Assembly (NCBI GenBank): GCA_002365595.1
Contig: DFAM01000015.1
Span: forward strand, 161,953 to 225,952
DNA: 64,000 bases
Reading direction: 5' to 3'
Source of the DNA: Acinetobacter sp. UBA3106
Lineage (GTDB): Bacteria; Pseudomonadota; Gammaproteobacteria; Pseudomonadales; Moraxellaceae
Position numbers and translations under genes: made by a program. Positions 58,615 to 64,000 of this stretch are shown here, one piece after another. The first letter of the stretch is position 1. Each line of letters opens with the position of its first letter. The notes beneath the pieces were generated by a model. That model saw only the letters and a program-made list of their open reading frames with translations. It did no database searches and was not told the origin of the DNA.

Positions 58615-58872
58615 ATGCTTACGGAACAACAGTTAACTTTAGAACTATTATTTGAACAATTGGGTTTGCCTGCAGATGAAGCTGCGATTGATCAGTTTGT
58701 TAAAGCTCACCAGTTACCTGCTGAAGTGATTTTGCCAGATGCAGACTTTTGGAGTGAAGGTCAAAGTGCCTTATTACGTGAGCACTGGCATCAAGATGAT
58801 GAGTGGATTGTGGTTATTGACAAGCTGAATCAGCTGTTGCATGTGGAAAGCGATAAGCTTGCTGCACAATAA
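58615..58872 (+). CDS. DUF2789 family protein 2
   Basis: 85 residues. Same fold pattern: 'LELLFEQLGLPADEAAIDQF' near 8-27, 'FWSEGQSALLREHWHQDDEWIVVIDKLNQLLH' near 44-75. It is the most diverged of the four in its first loop ('VKAHQLPAEVILPDADFW'). 51 bp after gene 1. Confidence 0.8.
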   Translation: MLTEQQLTLELLFEQLGLPADEAAIDQFVKAHQLPAEVILPDADFWSEGQSALLREHWHQDDEWIVVIDKLNQLLHVESDKLAAQ

Positions 58873-59017
58873 GTTTTAAAAAGATTAGGCCCTTTGAATA
58901 GGGTCTAATTTTTTACTACAAAAAAATACAACAAGCACGAGGTGAAAGCTGCGATTTGTGTGGCTATTCTTATACCTTGATAGCTTAATAATTATACAAG
59001 TTACCAAGGTGAACAGC

Positions 59018-59278
59018 ATGTTTGATCAGCAACCCACCTTAGAACTTTTGTTTGAACAATTAGGACTCGACTCGAGCCAGGAAGCAATAGACCAGTTTAT
59101 AGAAAATAATCAATTGACGATGGGTATCCCTTTGCATCACGCTCCGGTCTGGACCCAAGCACAACATGATTTTCTGATCACTCACTGGAAAAAAGATGAT
59201 GAATGGGCAATAGTGGTGGATATCTTAAATGAGCAATTACATACTGAAGCTCATCTTTCCGCATCAACACATCACTAA
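59018..59278 (+). CDS. DUF2789 family protein 3
   Basis: 86 residues from ATG 59018 with AAGGTGA before it; a longer in-frame reading from 58958 adds a hydrophobic start without support. Very like protein 1 ('QLGLDSSQEAIDQFIENNQL', 'FLITHWKKDDEWAIVVDILNEQLH'), so the pair is the youngest duplication or under conversion. Confidence 0.8.
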   Translation: MFDQQPTLELLFEQLGLDSSQEAIDQFIENNQLTMGIPLHHAPVWTQAQHDFLITHWKKDDEWAIVVDILNEQLHTEAHLSASTHH

Positions 59279-59382
59279 ACACAAATTGAAACAACAAACC
59301 TAGTTTAATCACTAGTTTTTTTTATCAATATCTTATAAGTTTAATGAATAAGAAATGACAATTAGGTTGATAAGGAGTGTGT

Positions 59383-59643
59383 ATGCTCATGAATAATAAC
59401 CCATCCTTTAAAATGTTATTTGAACAGCTTGGGCTTGCTTCTAGTCCTGCAGCGATTGAACTTTTTATTCGTACCCATCAATTACCTTCACAGCAGAACC
59501 TTCATGATGCTCCATTCTGGAATAAATCCCAGCGCGAGTTTTTAATTCGTTATTTAGTGGAAGATGCAGATGAGTGGGTCATGTTGATTGATGAGCTGAA
59601 TCAACAATTACATATGAATGCTACGAAACTACGATCCGCTTAA
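59383..59643 (+). CDS. DUF2789 family protein 4
   Basis: 86 residues from ATG 59383, 5 nt after AAGGAG (59372-59377); ATG 59389 is the alternative. Family pattern kept ('KMLFEQLGLASSPAAIELFI', 'FWNKSQREFLIRYLVEDADEWVMLIDELNQQLH') with an extra residue in the last helix. Last of the array. Confidence 0.8.
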   Translation: MLMNNNPSFKMLFEQLGLASSPAAIELFIRTHQLPSQQNLHDAPFWNKSQREFLIRYLVEDADEWVMLIDELNQQLHMNATKLRSA

Positions 59644-59787
59644 ATTTTAAGGCTAAATTTTTTATTGCTTATTTGCGCTTTAATTTTATTTGGGCACACA
59701 GGACAAGATAAGCAGGGAGTAGGCTGACGATTATTGCTGGGAAATAACAGTGAGGTCCTAAAGCTGGAGTCTTCACAGATTTAAATT

Positions 59788-59812
59788 AAACGCCTCATTG
59801 GAGGCGTTTTTT
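59788..59812 (+). terminator. Terminator after the DUF2789 array
   Basis: CGCCTC (59791-59796), loop ATTG, GAGGCG (59801-59806), flanked by A and T runs; it lies between convergent genes. Confidence 0.85.
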
Positions 59813-59828
59813 ATGCTTTGATCTGCAA

Positions 59829-60356
59829 TTAATGCAATTTACTTTTGACTAAATTCACAAACCAGTGGTGTTCACGGAATGGATGGAAGGCTGGATGCTG
59901 CTGTACCAGAATTAAATCAAAATCGGCAGTCTTACTGTATTTGGTGAGCCAATGTCGTGTTAATGCAGTTTCACTTTTGGCCGCAGAAGCATAGGCAAGG
60001 AAGAAATAAATATCACCGTACTGATCGTGAGTGATAGGTTTTAAGATTTGTTGGGTAATTAAGGCAAATCTTTGTTCCTTGGTGATCTCAAAATATAGCA
60101 TGTAGGCTCTGGCTAAATGCGTAGATAAGTTGATATACAAACTCATCGGCATTTCTTCAAATTCAATCCGGCCCTGTTCAAGTAAAACCACAGCTTCTTG
60201 CAAGAAATGAATCTGTTCCTGACGTAGGGTGCTGAGTGTGACCAATTGCATACGTAAATCAGCACGTTCTAAAGCAAGTTTTGGCGTATTCCCTTGTAAA
60301 TACAACTGATCAGTTTCGCCAATACGTTGAATAATCTGTTTGGTGTTTTCCCGCAT
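59829..60356 (-). CDS. Helical cytoplasmic protein, unknown function
   Basis: 175 residues, nearly all predicted helix, with repeating aromatic/leucine spacing such as 'SLYINLSTHLARAYMLYFEITKEQRFALI' (about 72-100) and 'YGDIYFFLAYASAAKSETALTRHWLTK' (about 112-139) that resembles TPR-like packing. No signal peptide. No family recognised. 71 bp downstream of the dioxygenase gene, same strand. Confidence 0.65.
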   Translation of the reverse strand: MRENTKQIIQRIGETDQLYLQGNTPKLALERADLRMQLVTLSTLRQEQIHFLQEAVVLLEQGRIEFEEMPMSLYINLSTHLARAYMLYFEITKEQRFALITQQILKPITHDQYGDIYFFLAYASAAKSETALTRHWLTKYSKTADFDLILVQQHPAFHPFREHHWFVNLVKSKLH

Positions 60357-60427
60357 CGGTTACATCCTCATCTGTCAATGATTGCTATATGAGGATGTTT
60401 TTCCATATTTAAAGCATGCTTGTCAAA

Positions 60428-61030
60428 TTACCAAATGGAATTGTCAGTACGTAACCATGCCGTAATAGAAAGACGTTGATGCTTGGCCTTGAGTACTTCA
60501 TGCAATAGATCACTTTGGAATAGGGCAATGCGGTTCGGTTTGGGCGGGATGATGTGCCACTGATCATTTTTGTCTTGCAGGCGAAGTTCACCGCCCCAGT
60601 CGTCTTGCCAGTCTTCATGCAGGTAATATACGGTAGAAATCACACGGCCATTTTTACCTTGCGGGTTATCACGGTGCAGGGCATAAAACTCACCGGCGTT
60701 ATAACAGGCAAAATGTGCTTCGACTTCTCGAATGCCCAGGAAAAAGGCACGGTTCAGTTGTTCGCCCAGACTTTGCAGAGTTTTGATGTGCTGTTGGGCT
60801 TTTTCTAACTCTTCATGAATCCATAAAATATGGTCACTGCGAATTTTGCTGATGACCCCGTTTTGGATAGCTGCATCTCTAAACTGATTTAAATGAGATG
60901 TACATTCTTCAACTAAAGCATGAATATATTCTTGAGGATAAACATCATCAATAATGCTAAAGCCGCGCTGATCCAAATCTTCAATCATTTGATCAACATT
61001 GCATGATTTTGGAAGGTGAATTGCATCCAT
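60428..61030 (-). CDS. 2OG-Fe(II) oxygenase (prolyl hydroxylase-like)
   Basis: 200 residues. The double-stranded beta-helix signature is present: HxD in 'EFYALHRDNPQG' near 108-119, distal His in 'ALFQSDLLHEVLKAKHQRLSITAWLR' near 168-193, with the Arg in the same segment for 2-oxoglutarate. Family members hydroxylate proteins or amino acids; substrate unknown here. The ATG at 61030 (MDAIHLPKS) is chosen because the longer reading from 61102 adds a cysteine-rich hydrophobic segment without family support. Confidence 0.8.
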   Translation of the reverse strand: MDAIHLPKSCNVDQMIEDLDQRGFSIIDDVYPQEYIHALVEECTSHLNQFRDAAIQNGVISKIRSDHILWIHEELEKAQQHIKTLQSLGEQLNRAFFLGIREVEAHFACYNAGEFYALHRDNPQGKNGRVISTVYYLHEDWQDDWGGELRLQDKNDQWHIIPPKPNRIALFQSDLLHEVLKAKHQRLSITAWLRTDNSIW

Positions 61031-61146
61031 ACAGATATACTCAAAACAGGATAGAAAAAAGCTGGCGTATTCTAGAGCAAGATATCCTGCGGAACGAAAC
61101 ATTTTTTCATGCTAAAATACCCGTTGATATCAGGAATTAAAGAAAC

Positions 61147-62004
61147 ATGAATTACCGTCACCATTTCCATGCAGGCAACTTTGCCGATGTCATGAAGCAT
61201 GTGTTATTGCTGCAACTTTTAACACGTTTAAATGCCAAAGATAAACCTTATCGCTATATCGATACGCATGGTGGGGCAGGTAAATACGATTTATCGACTT
61301 CTGCAGCACAGAAATCAGGCGAGTTTTTAAACGGTATTCACCGTTTAATCAAGCTTGATGATTCAATTACCCGCAATGCTCCTGAAGGCGTAAAGCAATA
61401 TCTTAAAATTGTGCAGGATATGCGTGAGGCTTCAGGCAAAGGTGCGTATCCAGGTTCACCGTGGTTTGCTTTGGAAGGCATGCGTAAAATCGATAAAGCC
61501 ACGATTTTTGAAATGCAGCCTGAAGTTTTCCAGCAGCTGCGTTTTAATGTGCGTGACCGCCGTGCCGGCCTGCATGAACGTGATGCCTATGAAGGCTTAC
61601 TGGGGGTGATTCCACCTAAAGAAAAGCGTGGTGTGGTGATGATTGATCCACCTTACGAATTGGAACGTAAAGATTTTCCACAATTGGTAGAATTGATGGT
61701 GGCTGCATACAAAAAATGGCCGACAGGTTGTTTTGCAGTATGGTATCCAATTAAAGACCGCGCCATGATTGATCGTTTTGAAAAGAAAATGATGAAAACC
61801 GGTATTCGCCGTCAATTAGTGTGTGAAATTTGCGTATGGCCAGATGACACTCCAGTCGGTCTGAATGGTTGTGGTTTACTTGTGATTAATCCACCGTGGA
61901 AATTTTCGGAAGATGCGGATGAAGCATTACAATGGTTGTTCCCGCATTTGCGTATGAGTGAAAATGGTGGGCATGCCGCTGTACGCTGGTTAGTTGGCGA
62001 ATAA
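61147..62004 (+). CDS. rlmJ: 23S rRNA (adenine(2030)-N6)-methyltransferase
   Basis: RlmJ methylates A2030 of 23S rRNA with SAM. 285 residues, near the E. coli length. It starts MNYRHHFHAGNFADVMKHV; the N6-adenine MTase motif is 'GVVMIDPPYELERKDFP' near 159-175 (D-P-P-Y) and SAM binding 'YIDTHGGAGKYDL' near 38-50. Starts 117 bp from the divergent oxygenase gene. Confidence 0.93.
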   Translation: MNYRHHFHAGNFADVMKHVLLLQLLTRLNAKDKPYRYIDTHGGAGKYDLSTSAAQKSGEFLNGIHRLIKLDDSITRNAPEGVKQYLKIVQDMREASGKGAYPGSPWFALEGMRKIDKATIFEMQPEVFQQLRFNVRDRRAGLHERDAYEGLLGVIPPKEKRGVVMIDPPYELERKDFPQLVELMVAAYKKWPTGCFAVWYPIKDRAMIDRFEKKMMKTGIRRQLVCEICVWPDDTPVGLNGCGLLVINPPWKFSEDADEALQWLFPHLRMSENGGHAAVRWLVGE

Positions 62005-62049
62005 GAGATACGTTTCAAGAGATACGGTTACAGTTAGGATCGACAAAGA

Positions 62050-62874
62050 ATGACAAGTATAAACAAACCTGAAAGTGAATCTTCTACACGTGATGAACAT
62101 GGTTTTGATGGCATCACCTTCGAAGTGGAAGAAGAAGAGCATACCCAAGAGGGACAAAAGGTGAAGCGTCGTGGCATCTATCTGTGGCCGAATCTGATTA
62201 CAACAGCAGCATTACTATCCGGCTTTTATTCTATTATTGCCAGTATGAATGGTGATTTCACTCAAGCCATTTATGCCATTTTTTTAGCGGCATTATTTGA
62301 TGGACTGGATGGTCGGGTAGCGCGTGCAATTGGTGCCCAAAGCCCGTTTGGCGAGCAGTTCGATTCCTTGTCAGACTTGCTTGCTTTCGGGGTGGCGCCG
62401 GCTATTTTAATGTATAGCTGGTGTCTGCACGATTTGGGACGTATTGGATTAGCTGCCTGTTTCGTTTATACCGCTTGTGCGGCATTTCGTTTGGCACGCT
62501 TCAATGTGCAAATTGGTGTGGTCGATAAACGCTACTTTATTGGTGTTGCAAGTCCGTTGGCTGCGGTCATCATTATTACCCTGATTTGGGTAGGGCAGGA
62601 TTTTCCAGAAATTTTCGCTGTACGTGAGCTGGGTATTCAGGTTTTTAATGCGGTGATTATTATTGCAGTAGGCTTGTTGATGATTTCCAATATCAAATAT
62701 TATTCATTTAAAACATTTGATCGTAAACGGGTTCCATTTTTTGTGTTACCAATTGCGGTATTCATCTTTGCGGCAATTACTTATAATATTCCAGTCGGGA
62801 TTCTGGTTATTTCCCTTATTTATGCACTGTCGGGTTTTGTAACCACTTTCCTGGCAAGAAAAACCGCCATATAA
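62050..62874 (+). CDS. pssA: CDP-diacylglycerol-serine O-phosphatidyltransferase
   Basis: Makes phosphatidylserine from CDP-DAG and serine in the inner membrane, the first step to phosphatidylethanolamine. 274 residues, hydrophilic N-terminus (about 1-45), then eight hydrophobic segments. The CDP-alcohol phosphotransferase motif D-G-x-x-D-G-R-x-A-R...G...D...D is 'FDGLDGRVARAIGAQSPFGEQFDSLSDLLAFG' near 81-112. It is the integral-membrane type, unlike E. coli PssA. Confidence 0.92.
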   Translation: MTSINKPESESSTRDEHGFDGITFEVEEEEHTQEGQKVKRRGIYLWPNLITTAALLSGFYSIIASMNGDFTQAIYAIFLAALFDGLDGRVARAIGAQSPFGEQFDSLSDLLAFGVAPAILMYSWCLHDLGRIGLAACFVYTACAAFRLARFNVQIGVVDKRYFIGVASPLAAVIIITLIWVGQDFPEIFAVRELGIQVFNAVIIIAVGLLMISNIKYYSFKTFDRKRVPFFVLPIAVFIFAAITYNIPVGILVISLIYALSGFVTTFLARKTAI

Positions 62875-62913
62875 AAATGAGAACGCTATACTGAAAATAA
62901 AAAGGAGCAAGAT

Positions 62914-63987
62914 ATGCAGTTGTTTCAAGATTTGTTTGATCGCTCTAAACAACTCAATCAGGCTCCCCTTCAGTCATGCTTGGCCTATCATGCGCAAAAA
63001 GGTCGTTATAAAATCATCCATCAAGGTTTGATGATTCCTAATTTACCTGCACCGCTCCATTATCTTAATTTTATCAGTTTGATCGGGCAGCCGAATGCGG
63101 TAATGCTACGCAATGAAAGCGCCATCCAAACCACCGCTTTAGATACTGCAACTACCATTGCCAGTATTAGTCCACATATGGTGGGGCAATTGAATTCTTA
63201 TTCGGTGAGTGAGGACTGTCACTTTACTAAAGCTTATTTTCAGTTCTCCGACCGGGAAACGATGAGCGGAACTTTCCCCCATTTTCGTCTACAGCGTAAA
63301 GATAAAGAGCTGAGTTTCGATTTATCAATTTGTACCAGCAATATTATTTCCTATTTTACCCAGTTGCGTATGGGGCTCGCAGACCACTGGTCTTTAATGT
63401 GCCAATGTGAAGGGCAGATCACTTATAAAGAACAAAAATTTGAAATTCAGCAAATGGGCTGTTTTGAATATGCACGCTCAATTAATTTCCCCTATTTGCC
63501 TTTAGCATTCTTTACCTATCAGGTGATTAATCTGGAAAATCAGCGCCAACTGCTTTTGGCTCAAATTCGAGATTCTTTCAATGGTATTTTGCAGTCACGT
63601 CTATATTTGCGAGATGGGAAAACAGGCATTTCACAAATGTTTGATCAGAATGTTCGCTTTAAAGTGCATCGAGTTTATCCTAAAGTGAAAACGCCGAATG
63701 GACAAAGCATGTATTTGCCACGTGAGTTTGAGTGGGGCTATGAAGGTAAAGATGGCACCTGCATTTCTATACAGGCGCAAAGCCGCGGAGATTTTAAATT
63801 TGGGTTGGCGGCTGGCTATGTGGGCAGTTTTAAATATCAAATCAGAATCAATCAACATGAAGAAACGGGTGAAAGTGGTTATTGTGAATATATCGATTGT
63901 CGCTCACTTATCTGGCAAGAAAAGAATAAACAAGAAAAAATGCGTGATGAATTAGCCAATCCTGTACCTTTTGCATGCAAAAAATAA
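62914..63987 (+). CDS. Conserved protein, unknown function, possible lipocalin-like beta fold
   Basis: 357 residues; AAGGAG is 7-8 nt before ATG. Rich in beta strands and aromatic residues ('FNGILQSRLYLRDGKTG', 'EFEWGYEGKDGTCISIQAQ', near 230-300), with no signal peptide or membrane helix. Style resembles AttH/lipocalin-like carotenoid hydratase relatives and what is annotated as DUF6670 in Acinetobacter, but that is from memory. It follows pssA by 39 bp and may be in its operon. Confidence 0.6.
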   Translation: MQLFQDLFDRSKQLNQAPLQSCLAYHAQKGRYKIIHQGLMIPNLPAPLHYLNFISLIGQPNAVMLRNESAIQTTALDTATTIASISPHMVGQLNSYSVSEDCHFTKAYFQFSDRETMSGTFPHFRLQRKDKELSFDLSICTSNIISYFTQLRMGLADHWSLMCQCEGQITYKEQKFEIQQMGCFEYARSINFPYLPLAFFTYQVINLENQRQLLLAQIRDSFNGILQSRLYLRDGKTGISQMFDQNVRFKVHRVYPKVKTPNGQSMYLPREFEWGYEGKDGTCISIQAQSRGDFKFGLAAGYVGSFKYQIRINQHEETGESGYCEYIDCRSLIWQEKNKQEKMRDELANPVPFACKK

Positions 63988-64000
63988 TAAAAAACACGTG

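Overview
The window reads as chromosomal DNA of an Acinetobacter species (Moraxellaceae, Gammaproteobacteria). Support: low-to-moderate G+C with Acinetobacter-like codon use, an almA-type flavin monooxygenase directly downstream of rplQ, zinc-independent S14, and the RNase T2-like/mdh and prlC/yheV neighbourhoods. The species cannot be fixed from the sequence, and I see no sign of A. baumannii-specific islands.

Layout. 1-4.2 kb: the 5' end of a flavohaemoglobin gene (hmp) behind an NsrR-type operator, a HerA/DUF853 ATPase, metC and a class-I glutamine amidotransferase. 4.25-18.1 kb: the complete S10-spc-alpha ribosomal superoperon (rpsJ to rplQ, with secY and rpoA), with a canonical promoter, a leader of about 170 nt, an attenuator-like hairpin between rpsJ and rplC, and a strong terminator. 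18.2-32.8 kb: almA, acyl-CoA dehydrogenase, sdhE plus a YgfX-like partner, a 33-residue membrane peptide, a lipoprotein, a rhombosortase-like protease, a fused TRAP permease, an EamA exporter, yheV, prlC and rnr. 33.0-34.4 kb: tRNA-Ser(GCU) and three identical tRNA-Arg(ACG) genes in duplicated modules that enclose a RibD-like reductase gene. 34.4-40.5 kb: periplasmic and membrane proteins, an FAH hydrolase, a junction of two decayed genes (Sel1-repeat and EamA), a YihY protein and wrbA. 40.5-46.7 kb: an accessory island with very A+T-rich spacers. 46.7-64 kb: xpt, DUF3108, tonB-like, ybeY-phoH-miaB, slt, an RNase T2-like pseudoenzyme, mdh, four tandem DUF2789 genes, an Fe/2OG oxygenase, rlmJ and pssA.

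The most unusual part is 41.3-45.9 kb. A three-gene unit is present twice in tandem: a small secreted protein (A), a CsgG/HfaB-family outer-membrane lipoprotein (B), and a secreted protein with a two-fold repeat (C). A and B overlap by 7 nt. B and C are separated by a spacer that can fold into two hairpins with exactly complementary loops in both copies. This looks like a curli/holdfast-anchor-type secretion system with its own substrates. In copy 1, B has lost 60, 28 and about 140 codons in three separate deletions, all in frame and with the ends intact. An orphan Imm44-like immunity gene follows copy 2.

Decay is also visible as an ABM-family monooxygenase gene with two internal stop codons (50.2-50.5 kb) and as the Sel1/EamA junction (37.1-38.0 kb). 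No insertion sequence, prophage or CRISPR array was recognised.
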